DNA of 61,821 nt. It comes from Lactifluus volemus. Taxonomy: Eukaryota; Basidiomycota; Agaricomycetes; Russulales; Russulaceae. The stretch is from NCBI GenBank assembly GCA_022376515.1, contig WTXI01000220.1:1-61821 (forward strand). Reading direction: 5' to 3'. How positions within the stretch are numbered: the stretch's first letter is position 1; each line of letters starts with the position of its first letter. This document shows positions 32,211-42,110 of this stretch, piece after piece. A model generated the notes under the pieces. The model made no database searches. It was not told the DNA's origin and saw only the letters and a list, made by a program, of their open reading frames with translations. The translations under genes and the position numbers were made by a program.

Positions 32211-33585
32211 TCAAACGGTAGGCAAAGCACTGTATGTTGGTGGTGGTGAAATTGGCATGTCGGACAGTGTGTGCCCCATGTCGGATGCTGCAGGTACCTG
32301 GGTATGGGACTTTGGCTCAGGATTGGCTCCCTGGTGACAGGGGAATGTGGTTGGGTCATCCGGGTCCTGCGAACATAAGAAAGAGGGAGATCATCATAAA
32401 AAACACGCTCAAAGCAGCAAAGACTCTGAGAGAAACACGTACATAAGGCCTCATTGGCGGGGCGCGCGTCTCAGGCAAGGATGGCGGCACAAAAGCTTCA
32501 CCATATGATGATTGAGGCCGGAATTCTTCGATGAGCAGCTGAGGAGCAGCATCGAACATGGGTGCAGTGAGCGAACCCTGCCGGTGCTTTCTTCGCCCCA
32601 AGAAGAAAAAGATAAATGCAATCGCAGACATTACCACAACACCACCGACGACGCCCCCCGCGATGACACCCACATTAGAAGAAGAGCCTGTGGTCTTGGA
32701 TGAGGTGGCAGTGGGCGAGTGGGTAGCTTGGGGTGAGGAAGACAGGGTCCTGGAGGAAGCCGGAGTGTTAATTGCCGCGCCAGGACCCGCTTCTGGAGTA
32801 TCTGAAAAGGAGGGGTAGAGCGTAAGACAACCAAGTGACGGAAAAAAACGAGTGTTACAACCTCCGACAGCACGCGATTCATCTGGATCCCAGGTGCCCT
32901 TGACCTAGGATATACAGTCAGTATTACACGAAGACGAAAGATGAGCCAACGAACCGTGACATCAATGCGTGCCCAGTAGGGCACATAAGTTCCATTAGGA
33001 ATAGCGTAAAGGTATCTGAGAGCAAGTCTCTCTGTCAGAGCCAGAAATCCTCTTGTCACAACAGCAACTTACGGTATGGAAAGGTCACTACCTGAGCAGT
33101 TTGGGATATAGTTAGACCAGCTAAAAAGATCTAAGTCCGGTAGGCGAGGGTTTGATGTGGGACTTACGATATCCATGATCCTCCCTGACATGCCGCGCAC
33201 GCACTCAAGAGGGAATATACGACAGTGCTGCACATGCACGTGGGGCCGTCATATGAGCTACCAGTGGTCCCACTGTATGTACTTCCCGGAGAGAGGGGCG
33301 GGATTGAAGGCGCTTTCAGTTGCGAGGTGAGGATAGGAAGTGGTACACGAGAACGATGACTGACTAAGCCCATAACACGGCGACTCCAAAAGTGCCGCGA
33401 CTGTGCACGGATCTTGACCCATCGAGTTGAATGTCTGGACATAGGATAAGTACTGGTAAAGGAGAGCGAAACGAACGGTTTAGTCGCACCCAGTCCCACG
33501 ACCCCGGGCGCGCGCAAGTGGCAGACTGAGAAAGTGCGTGACCAAAAAAGAATGACAAGGTCGTAAGTACAGCGAGTATTGACAT
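32211..33585 (-). CDS. Array copy 12: single-pass membrane protein, intact
   Basis: ATG at 33585 (MSILAVLTTLSFFFGHALSQ). Ectodomain: CARPGSWDW, IPPLSPGSTYSGTTG and CMCSTVVYSLLSACAACQ, then WSNYIPNC and SYLYAIPNGTYVPYWARIDVT. The short stalk leads to the helix GVIAGGVVGGVVVMSAIAFI and GRRKHRQG, a stop-transfer with Gly and Lys in place of RRRR, shared with copy 13. Tail: PQLLIEEFRPQSSYGEAF; last exon DPDDPTTFPCHQG, ending YSALPTV at TGA 32211-32213. Intron 1 ends GTCCAG. All junctions are in frame. Its 3' flank is fused to the truncated copy 11. Confidence 0.86.
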
Positions 33586-34670
33586 TTGTGACTCGGAGGT
33601 ATCAATGTGCGTAGGACGCCACGGCGGCAAGGCCACGGAGGAAGTGATCTGTTCGTTCAATTGGCAGCCTTATTATACAGTAAACTAAGATTCAGGTACA
33701 GGCACACTTTGCGTTATCGATATTGCATGCCTGAACCAATTGTCGGTTTCTCGATAAAGTCCTCGTTGAGTCAACGTTGACAGTCTCCGGGGTCTCGGCG
33801 GGCTGTGGAATGTTTTGCATCAGGAAATGTGCGTGGACCTGGATAGGCCTTACCTAGACAACACAGTAGCTCAGTGGGAGCAATCGCCATTATCCAGCTC
33901 GGGTTTCCCTCGACTCGGAGGTGTCGGTGACGTTTGCTACCCGTCCACATCGGCTCTATTCAGAAAGGCCTTATAAATACAGCGTAGAATAACGCAGTGA
34001 TTGTAGATAGATCGGTGTGATAAGCGACAATTCAGTCATTGGACAATAGACTATCTACAGTCTACTTATCTACCATCTGTACTAGTGTAGCGACGACTAG
34101 ATATAGATGAGCCAAATCAGGCAAAGTATCACATGAGCAGATACTCACTTCTCCTTGGCAACAGACGGCTTTCATACTATCCAAACGACATAGACGAAAC
34201 GACATATAAAACATCCATTCAATAACTTGTATCATAACATGGTATCTTGTGTGAGAGATGCATAAGACCTATTGTCTCTGATCGTATTCAAGTTGACGCG
34301 CGGGTCAATTGAAGACAGCCTAGTACATGTGACGTGCTGGCAGCAGCGCATCACCGTGAGGGTACTGAGGCCAAGTGATCTGTCGAAGTTCTGCCCAACT
34401 ACAGATTTCCGGGCTGTTTTCAATAATCAATGGGATGTACGCCAGTACACGCACTTTCTCGGACAGTCTGTATGTAGTTAAATAACTGCAACCCTGAGGT
34501 AGTCAATTCCGAGTTGCCCAAAAAGAGTTGCCCAAAGTTAGCATAGAGGATATGTGTCCACATGAAAAGCCTCACTACCGCATACATCCACGACCCGCGA
34601 GGCCAAGACCGAATACGAAAGATGTGATCAAATCAAATCTTACAATTCAAAACAAGACGAGAGTGACATA
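33586..34670. other. Spacer between copies 12 and 13
   Basis: Upstream block of copy 12, then the conserved 3' flank (about 34320-34670) with the near-identical GACGTGCTGGCAGCAGCGCA sequence. No gene is seen. Confidence 0.6.
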
Positions 34671-36029
34671 TCAAACAGTGGGCAAGCCACTGTATGCCGG
34701 TGGTGGTGAAGTTGCCATGTCGGCCAGGGTGTCTCCAGTGTTGGACGGTGCGGGTACCTGGGTGTCGGCCCTTGGCACAGGATCAGTTCCTTGGTTCCAG
34801 GGGAACGTGGATGGATCTTCCGGGTCCTGCGAATATAGAAACGAGGGGGAACATGAGATCATGCACGGGTCTGCGACAAAGACAAAGAAACACGCACGTA
34901 AATCCTGATTGCTGGGGCGCGAGTATCAGGCAAGGGTGGCGTCACAAATGGTCCGCCTTCGGATGATTGAGGCCGGACTTCATCCATCAACGGCTGTGGG
35001 GTAGGATCGAACACGGGTGCGGTGGGCGAACCTAGCCGGCGCTTTCTTCGCCCCAAGAAGAAAAAGATAGAGGCGATCGCAGAGATTACTACAATACCAC
35101 CGACGATGCCCCCCGCGATGGCACCCACATTAGAAGAGCCTCCGGACTTGGATGAGGTGGCAGTGGGCGAGTGGGTAGCCTTGGATGAGGAAGTCAGGAT
35201 GGCAGAGGCAGAGGGAGTGTTGATCACCGCGCCAGGACCTGCTTCAGGAGTATCTGAAAGGGAAGGAGGAGCATGAGACGACCAAGTGATGGATACAAAA
35301 GAGTGTTCCAACCTCCGACGGCACGCGATTCATCTAAATCCCAGGTGTCCTTGACCTAGGGTACATAATCGGTATGCCACGAAGACGAAAGATGAGCCAA
35401 CTAACCGTGATATCGATGCGCGCCCAGTAGGGTACAGAAGTTCCATTAGGAATGGCGAAAAGGTAACTGAGAGCAAGCCTCTCTGTCAGAGCCAGGAATC
35501 CTCTTGTCACAACAGCAACTTACGGTCTGGAAAGATCACTACCTGAGCAGTTTGGGATATAATTAGACCATCTAAAGAGATATAAGTCCGGTAAGCAAAG
35601 GGTTGATGTGAGACTTACGATATCCATGATCCTCCCTGACATGCCGCGCACGCACTCAAGAGGGAATATACGACGGTGCTGCACTTGCACGCGTCTTTTC
35701 CAAGAGGTCCACTGTACGAATCTCCCGGCGGGATGGCCGGGATGGGAGCCGCTGTCTGAGGTAAGGATGAGGAGGAGGTACACGATAGAGATGACTGACA
35801 ATCATAACCTAAACACGGGTCCGATAAAGCCGCTGTGACCTCGCACGGATTCTGATCCATTGAGTTGTATGTCTTGTATGTAGGATAAGTGAAGGAGAGG
35901 GAAACGAAAACAGATTAGCCGCACCCATTCGAACGACCCCAAGGTGCAAATGGCAGAGGACTTTGGGAACTGAGAAAGTGCGTGATGAGAAAAGAACGAC
36001 AAGGTCGTAAGTACAGCGAATATCGACAT
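34671..36029 (-). CDS. Array copy 13: single-pass membrane protein, intact
   Basis: ATG at 36029 (MSIFAVLTTLSFFSHHALSQ); an in-frame stop lies just upstream and fixes the start. Ectodomain: CTLGSFEW, NSMDQNPC, IPAIPPGDSYSGP and CKCSTVVYSLLSACAACQ, with an extra Cys in GYDC. The stalk is short (ATHSPTATSSKSGGSS). The helix is GAIAGGIVGGIVVISAIASI with stop-transfer GRRKRR. Tail: PTPQPLMDEVRPQSSEGG; last exon DPEDPSTFPWNQG, ending YSGLPTV at TGA 34671-34673. Close to copy 12 in helix, tail and flanks. All junctions checked read in frame. Confidence 0.88.
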
Positions 36030-37120
36030 TTATGAGGTATCAAATGTGCGTGGGACGTGGAAGGGCAACGAAGGAAGTGATGTGTTCATTGGCAGCCTTG
36101 TTACAGTATAAATGCAGAAATATTAAGATTCAGGTACAGGCACACTTTGCATTATCGATTTCGATGGAATGCCTGACTAGTTTGTCGATAAAATCGTCGT
36201 TGACAGTCCGATCTCCGGGGCCTGTGGATGTACTAGTAGTGGCACTGATTGTGCATACATCAGGTCTTTACCAGTTACCTTGTCACGACGTTTTTTTTTT
36301 GGAAAGAACTTTTATTCTCGGTAACTAACTTATTCGCTATCTGCCGAAACTAAGTGTCAATTGTCAGGAGATTTACCCTCAGCTTATCTTAGCGCCCTCT
36401 AGCCTCAGTCACGCAGCTCGCATTCCCCTAGGAAACAATTAAGAAGGCCTGATAAACATGCAACATAAATAAGCATAGAGATCGTAAATAGATCTTGCGT
36501 GATAAGTAACGATTCAGTCCAAGTCGTTGGGAAATAGTCTGTATTATGCATATCTACCCTGTGTGATAAGTGACAACTAGATATGCTTGACTCAGGCTCG
36601 GAGAAGGTAAGTAAAGGCATCGGAAGTGAGGCGGTGATGAAAAGAAGGTGAACGAGGCTCTCTGGTATGAAAGGAAAAAAGAAAATTGGGAAGACTAAGT
36701 TGTAAGGCAAGGATGAATTGATGAACGTTAGCAATCTCCGAAGTTGCGTGCACCTTCAGAAAGCTTCAGAGGATGCTCGCGATCTCTTCTAGAGATCATT
36801 AGTCCGTCAGACTAAAGTTTGGGTGTGGCGCAAGGCACAGCTCACAGCAAACACAAGACCAGAGCAGAAATTACCGTACCGAGCGAAAAAAAGAGGCTGC
36901 AGATGACGGATCTTTGGCCGAGGTGTAAATGCTTCGCGCCAAGGCGATCGTGGTCCTTTCATAGAGAAGACAGGGGCTAAGCGGCAAGCCAGGAATCTTG
37001 AGAATCATCCAGAAATCACGGCGAAAACAGAGGGATAGAGGAAAGTGCATATGAATCGAGGTTTCGAGTCTAGCCACTTGGCTGACCTTACACTAGGGAA
37101 GATGGAACGACAAGGGATGT
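36030..37120. other. Spacer between copies 13 and 14 with a foreign insert
   Basis: 36030-36270 is the upstream block of copy 13. From about 36280 to 37085 the DNA is unrelated to the array and replaces the 3' half of copy 14. On the minus strand the stretch 36900-37020 reads LSPCLLYERTTIALARSIYTSA with a GTACGGTAAT donor-like sequence near 36880, as in the 21100-22640 insert. No protein family was recognised. Confidence 0.4.
36107..36113 (-). promoter_or_regulatory. TATA box of array copy 13
   Basis: TATAAAT lies about 80 bp before the ATG. Confidence 0.6.
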
Positions 37121-37953
37121 CTATTTCCAAGTCCCGCTGTTGATGATCGCGCCAGGAGGTACCTCAGGACGATCTGAAAAGGGGAGCGTACTACTTGAAT
37201 GTGGCTGAGTGACGGAGAAAGAAGCGTTCCTACCACCGACAGCATACGATTGACTGGAATTCCAGGTACCCTGAACCTGCGATATACGGTCAGTATGCAG
37301 CGACGACGAAAGATGAATGACAAACTGTGACGTCAATAAGCGCCCAATAGGGCACACGGGTTCCTTGAGGGACAGGATTAACGAAACTGAGATAATATTC
37401 TCTGTCAGGGCCAGGAATCCTCTTACCACAACGGTCGACTCACGACGAAGCAGACGGCTCTCCAGTTGTGCAATTGGTCGAATAATCATACCACCTACAA
37501 TGAGATAAGCCCAGAAGGCGAGGGGTGGGTGTGAGACGTACCTGAACCACCCTGATCCCTGGCACGCGTCGCATGCACTCAAGAGGGAATATACAACTGT
37601 GCTGCACTTGCACGTGGTGTTTTCATGAGCGTCAGGGCCGGCGTACTCGTATCCTTGCGGGAGGGGACCGATGGCAAACGCTGTGCGAGGTGAGGATGGG
37701 ATGTGGCGCATGAGAAAGACGACTGACAGCCCTGGTAACACGTTGACTGGAGAAATGCTGCGACTGTACACGGATTTTGACCAATCGAGTTGAATGACCA
37801 GGACCAACGATCGGTAAATGATAGGGAAACAAATTGGTTTGGCCGCACCCATCCCAATGACGACACGGTGCAATTGGGAGCGGTGACTTGAGCCTGAACA
37901 AGTGCATAGGCAGTAAAGAGCGACAAGATCGTAAGTACAGCAGATGTTGACAT
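37121..37953 (-). pseudogene. Array copy 14: ectodomain only, membrane anchor missing
   Basis: ATG at 37953 (MSTSAVLTILSLFTAYALVQ). Ectodomain exons match copy 1: FNSIGQNPC, CKCSTVVYSLLSACDACQ, VPIGR-frame exon 5 and VQGTWNSSQSYAVG. Exon 7 starts DRPEVPPGAIIN, then hits TAG at 37121-37123, and homology to the family ends at about 37085. Helix, stop-transfer and tail are absent. The acceptor of intron 1 has changed from AG to GG near 37797; reading through the 51-base intron keeps the frame and adds 17 residues. If expressed, it would be a soluble, secreted ectodomain. Confidence 0.82.
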
Positions 37954-38038
37954 TTGTAAGGGACCAAACGAGCGGGTGATGCTAGCAGGACACTGGAAAG
38001 GGATGTCACGGAAGTGATTCGTTCATTGACAGCGGTCT

Positions 38039-38047
38039 CATATAAAT
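38039..38047 (-). promoter_or_regulatory. TATA box of array copy 14
   Basis: CATATAAAT lies about 90 bp before the ATG, in the conserved block. Confidence 0.6.
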
Positions 38048-38474
38048 GCAGCGTAGTATTTCAATTCAGTGACAGGAACACTTTGCTCTGTCTATGGAAC
38101 GTCTTGGCACCACTGGGAATGTCAATTTGTCCATAAGATCCTCTGACAGCCTGAGCCCGGTCTAGGCCCGGGGAACGTGCTAGTAGTGGCGCTGTCACTG
38201 TCTGTCTCGCTGATTACCAGTACAGGAGATAGCGGAGCGACTGTCCTTGTTCGACCTGCTTGACGATGGCGATGTCGCTGATGGAGGTTGAAGGTCTTTA
38301 CTGAACTTACTCTTAGCATCGAGTCACACTTGCCAGTGGCAACTCACCAGCAATGGAGGCTCAACTTCAATTCGCGTGCCAGTGTGTGACATCGCTGCGT
38401 GGGACTATGTGACACTCTTTTTACTCACGGTCACGGTTGGACTACACATTTTAGTTGACTGTACTACATCAGGA

Positions 38475-38700
38475 AAACCTATAATTTGCTTAAGTGGTGA
38501 TTAATGTTGCTTAACATGCTTAATCTGAATTTCAAGCACATTACGAGCCAGTTTAAGAAACATGGGATTAAGCACAGGTAATACCACCTCGTTGTTTAAT
38601 TAAGCACTTTTCTGCTTAATTGCGCTTGATTAAGCAGATTTTGCTTAATTAAGCACATTCTACTTAATTAAGCTAATTAAGCAAGATCTAAGTAACATCA
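38475..38700. repeat. Cluster of TTAATTAAGCA-type palindromic repeats
   Basis: TTAAGCA or its complement TGCTTAA occurs more than ten times in about 200 bp, often as TTAATTAAGCA, giving overlapping perfect palindromes. The motif is absent from the array units. It could be a MITE-like end, a protein-binding cluster or simple-sequence expansion. Confidence 0.6.
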
Positions 38701-38941
38701 AGCATCTTTCACATTTTTAACTTTTCATCATAATTTCAAATTTTCAAATCAAATATAAGGCTCAAAATTTATATATTCAAGATAAAACTACAACATTAAT
38801 ACTAGGACTAATCTACAGGCTTTGCACACAGCCCTGGCAGGGGTGGGACTGCAGGGCCACAGGAGGTGGTGGTGGCAGTGTCAGAGGCACAGGATGCAGG
38901 AGGCGCAGCGGGGCGCGGGAGGCACAGAAGGCAGGAGGGGG

Positions 38942-39458
38942 TGTTACGGCTCGACTAGGGCCGGGTCCCAACTAGGGTTCTGGTTGTTCTGGTCTCTCCT
39001 AAGACCTGGGCTCAGGGACACTCCAAGTGTCGACGCGCTGAGTCCTGTGGTGTTGTAGCACAACCACCAAGCTTCGATGACCCTACTAGGGCGTATAGGA
39101 GGATAAGAGAAGAGAGGGAAGAGGAGAGGAGGAGTTCTGTCTTTCTGGAGAGGGAAACAAGTCGATTTGAGTCAAAGCCGAAGCTGGGGTACAAGCTACC
39201 AGCTGAGGCCTACTTATACAATGTACGCTAATTGTTCTACCAAACTAGGGTGGACAATAAGCAAGGGGGGTCAAGACAATAGAACGCGAGGACAATAGAG
39301 ACTCGGAACAATAACACTGGACTAACTGGGACAGACAATAGCACAATCAGAACAATAGATCAGTCAGCACAATAGAGACAATGTGGACGGGACATCATCA
39401 GGATGAGTAAGCGGGTTACGGAAAGCATAGGGTCCAACGTGTCCTGCATTCCGTAACA
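38942..39458 (-). repeat. gypsy 1 3' LTR
   Basis: 517 bp, TGTTACGG to CCGTAACA; roughly 97% identical by eye to the LTR at 57557-58072, many differences being C/T or G/A. Confidence 0.93.
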
Positions 39459-39472
39459 ATACCCCCTCTCTA
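39459..39472 (-). other. Polypurine tract of gypsy 1
   Basis: On the minus strand AGAGAGGGGGTAT directly precedes the LTR; it would prime plus-strand DNA synthesis. Confidence 0.65.
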
Positions 39473-39494
39473 GAAGGCAGTCCCACCTGCCACC

Positions 39495-39730
39495 TTAGTC
39501 AGTTTTACGTCGTGACTGGGACGGGCCGGCGACACAAGTGTCTAAGACTTCCATCTGCTTGCGCTTCTTCTTGATCTCTTCGGCAGTGCCATCCAAAAGA
39601 CATCCCCCACCGTGCCATATGTGGTCTTCAGGGACGCGGCACACTCCAAGCCCTGGCATACAGGAGAAGTGAGGGAAGGGACAGCCCTCGCTGTTGTGGG
39701 TCATCATTCTGTCATGGAAGCGGCAATGTT
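39495..39730 (-). pseudogene. Cys/His-rich module at the end of gypsy 1 pol
   Basis: In the frame next to the chromodomain ORF the minus strand reads LKHCRFHDRMMTHNSEGCPF, then HFSCMPGLGVCRVPEDHIWH and GGGC. The regular Cys and His spacing suggests a zinc-binding fold. It follows the 423-codon ORF out of frame, with the ORF stop at 39731, so a frameshift probably separates it from its original context. It ends at a TGA/TAG about 35 bp before the LTR. No family was recognised. Confidence 0.5.
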
Positions 39731-41002
39731 TTAGTTCTCTACGCGGCGTAGAGTCATTTGGAAAATCGAATCTCTGAAGACCTCCGGAATCAGTCCCAAG
39801 CGATCAAGTCCGTGTGGGTGAAGAGTAAGGCGCGCTCGTGGTTCCATATCCCGATCTCTCTGCTGAGGACCCCCGGGATTACCGTCTCTCTGGTCAAGCC
39901 AATATTCGGTGGTCCCGTAGGTGGGGAACGCTTGAATGGCTTCGTCCTGCGTGCTAACTGGGGTCGTCTGGGTGCCAACGCTGCGGGTCTGAGGGGGCGG
40001 ATCCGGGACCCAACCGTCTGTCTGCGCCGCCACGACAGCGGGGATCGTGGGAGCACGAAGGAGGTTGATCTGCAGCCTGCCTTCCTCGTCTTCTTCAAAC
40101 CATTCTTCTTCAGGGGTTTCTGGTCTAGCGAAGTCACCCAGCCTTTGGGCAACCATGGTGCTACGGCCGTCAGTGAAGATGCGGGTGCGTCTCTGAGCTC
40201 CGGGGTGGTCCCTTCTCCACTTGAAGTCGAAAAGGCAGTGAAGACACTGTCGGGTATCCTCGTAGTACTTATAGGGATTGTAAGGCCACTCGTAGTTGTT
40301 TTCGCGCCCCACTGGCCAGTCATACGGGATCCCCAGACACACGAGACGGACTTGGCGGTAATCAACTATGAAGGAACCGGGGGAGGTGCGATGTTCTCGT
40401 TTGGGATCGAAGAAGTCTGCGTCTGCCCGGGAAGCTTGGAAAATTTGCGGGAGGGAGAGGTCAAGGTTTGCAGACTGAATCTCCTCCCAAGTATAAGGGA
40501 GCGAGGTAACCGGGGCGTTAGTAATGGGAAGCGCAGATGGCCTCCCGACAGAAGTGTTTGTGCTGGCTATGATGGGCGTAGGTGATGTGGATCTGTCGTT
40601 TGAGGAAGAACTCGCGGAAGTGAGGGTAACGAAGGGGGGTTCGTCAGGCTCTTGGAAGAGGGAGCGAAGCTGCATTGTCTGCTGTCCGTCCTTCCCCCGT
40701 CTTATTATAATCTTTCTTGTCTTTGTTGGGTTTTGTTTGTGAAATTCTTCCACCAAGTCATCCGCATGCACCTGGTCAGCTGGTTCCCAGGTGTTGTGGG
40801 CGTGGGGGTACCCTTCCCACTTTAGGAAGTACTCGAGGCGCCCCTTGCCACGCCCTTTTCGCCTGGAGTCCAACACCTGCTCGACTTCGTATTCTTCCTC
40901 ACCTTCTATTACGTCTGGGGCTGGTTCCGTGAAGGCCTGCCCGTTTCTCTTCTGTCTCCTTGTATGGTGATAGAAGGGACGCATGGAAGACCGGGTGGAC
41001 AC
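39731..41002 (-). CDS. gypsy 1 chromodomain with about 330-residue C-terminal extension
   Basis: An open frame of 423 codons. Residues 30-95 form a chromodomain: GEEEYEVEQVLDSRRKGRGK, YFLKWEGYPHAHNTWEP and the aromatic cage positions Y, W and W. Chromodomains at the integrase end target chromoviruses to chromatin marks. Beyond residue 100 lies an extension with a Ser/Thr/Pro linker, then a region with VRLVCLGIPYDWPVGREN, NPYKYYEDTRQCLHCLFDFK and an acidic stretch (PEEEWFEEDEEG). I know no domain for it. The ATG is not a natural start: it belongs to the end of pol, and the integrase part lies upstream in another frame. The long open frame amid broken neighbours suggests selection or recent arrival. 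Confidence 0.8.
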   Translation of the reverse strand: MSTRSSMRPFYHHTRRQKRNGQAFTEPAPDVIEGEEEYEVEQVLDSRRKGRGKGRLEYFLKWEGYPHAHNTWEPADQVHADDLVEEFHKQNPTKTRKIIIRRGKDGQQTMQLRSLFQEPDEPPFVTLTSASSSSNDRSTSPTPIIASTNTSVGRPSALPITNAPVTSLPYTWEEIQSANLDLSLPQIFQASRADADFFDPKREHRTSPGSFIVDYRQVRLVCLGIPYDWPVGRENNYEWPYNPYKYYEDTRQCLHCLFDFKWRRDHPGAQRRTRIFTDGRSTMVAQRLGDFARPETPEEEWFEEDEEGRLQINLLRAPTIPAVVAAQTDGWVPDPPPQTRSVGTQTTPVSTQDEAIQAFPTYGTTEYWLDQRDGNPGGPQQRDRDMEPRARLTLHPHGLDRLGLIPEVFRDSIFQMTLRRVEN

Positions 41003-42110
41003 GTTTTTGACGCCACTGATCCGGGAGTTTCAGTTTGAACACTACCGGGTTGATCACCTGGACCACTGGGAATGGGACCGTATCTCTTTGGGGCTAACTT
41101 GGCAAAGGGGTGTGACGTTTTGAGGTTCTTCCCATCTAGCCAAACTTGGTCTCCTTCCTTGAAGGGTTCATATGCCCGTCTGCCCTTCTTTCGCACATTC
41201 CGCTTCTGGAGGAGGTCTTGCGCCCTTTGGATCGCTTGACGCGCTTGGTTACGTTTTTCCATCAGATAGTCTTTGCGCCGTTCCACTGCTGGCATCTTCC
41301 CTTCCTTATCAGTCTGCCACACCGTGGGTGTGTGTCCCATGAGTAAGTCGAACGGGGTTTGTTTTGTTGTTTCATTGATCCACGAGTTGTGGACGAACTG
41401 GGCTAGAGGCAACCAGCTGACCCAGTCATTCTGTTGGAAGTTTCCATAGACGCGCAGGTATTGTTCTAGCCACTGGTTCGTTCGTTCCGATTGGCCATCT
41501 GTTGGGGGTGGTATGCCGTACTGATGTTCTGGTCAATCCCCAATTGTCTACACAGTTCTCTTGTCCATTTTGATGCAAGCGCGGATCGCGATCCGAGATT
41601 ACCCACTTCGGAGGGCCGTAATGGGGGAACACCTCTTTGGCATAGCATCTCGCATTCCTTCACTGTCGATGGTTTTGTTGCAAGGGATAAAGAATGCCGC
41701 CTTGCTACAGTCGTGGTCGGTGATGGTCAGAATACTATCGTAGCCTTGTGACTCCGGGAGGTCTGTGATCAGGTCTAGGGCAATTGTCGAATATGGGGCG
41801 TAGTTTGTTTTGGGGGAATGGGTACCAAGGGGACTTTGGGTCTGGTTGTGCCGCTCTTGGTGCTTTGACAAGTTGCACACCCCTGCACGTATTTGGTGAC
41901 GAAGGTTCTCATCGTAGGCCACCAGTAATCTTTAGCGATTGTGGACCAAGTCCTCATGATCCCTGGATGCCCGCCGTCTTGTGATCGTGGTACATTTGTA
42001 GAATGCTTCGGTGCACTGTGGGGTCTTCTGGAACCGCCAATCGGTCGTGGTGATACCACTTGGTCCCAAAGCGCGTCCGGTGCTTTCGCACTCCTTCTGT
42101 TTTCGTCCAC
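41003..42110 (-). pseudogene. gypsy 1 integrase, frameshifted
   Basis: Several frames share the integrase. The zinc region is HPGIMRTWSTIAKDYWWP with CATCQ (about 41870-41990). The catalytic core follows with ALDLITDLPESQGYDSILTI (first Asp), an ISDRDPRL-like segment near 41600, then GIDQNISTAYHPQ. Next are PLAQFVHNSWINETTKQTPF and the KRYGP element near 41080 that precedes the chromodomain. Frame changes occur near 41780, 41600, 41430 and 41060. It would have integrated element cDNA; this copy is inactive. Confidence 0.88.

Larger units (their letters stand above)
4956..38100 (-). repeat. Tandem array of 14 copies of one membrane-protein gene unit
   Basis: Fourteen copies, all transcribed from the minus strand, begin near 6048, 9684, 12697, 15332, 17914, 20366, 24418, 26374, 28033 (headless), 30279, 32000 (3' fragment only), 33585, 36029 and 37953. 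Repeat units of about 1.9-3.6 kb include a gene of about 1.3-1.4 kb, an upstream block with TATA box, and a conserved 3' flank (for example near 10930-11250, 13500-13860, 16130-16480 and 34320-34660). Copies 1-6 and 14 share one tail type (AVYGGTPQPLM), copies 8-13 another (PQSSDGGAFV). All carry the same intron positions, so the array grew by DNA duplication, not by retrocopying. Confidence 0.95.
37954..38941. other. Array end and flank before the gypsy LTR
   Basis: 37954-38450 is the upstream block of copy 14, including TGTGACA motifs at about 38382-38412. 38450-38720 is the palindromic AT-rich tract listed separately. 38720-38820 is AT-rich. 38820-38941 is a G-rich stretch (GGTGGTGGTGGCAG, GGAGGCGCAG) that meets the LTR. 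No gene is seen. Confidence 0.6.

Noticed and set aside
38820..38941. G-rich stretch next to the gypsy LTR considered as a telomere-like or quadruplex array
   Set aside because: The G runs are irregular (GGTGGTGGTGG, GGAGGCGCAG) without a repeating unit; nothing more than base composition supports it.
39758..40585. A 275-codon plus-strand frame opposite the gypsy 1 chromodomain ORF
   Set aside because: It is the shadow of the real minus-strand coding sequence, which carries a recognisable chromodomain.
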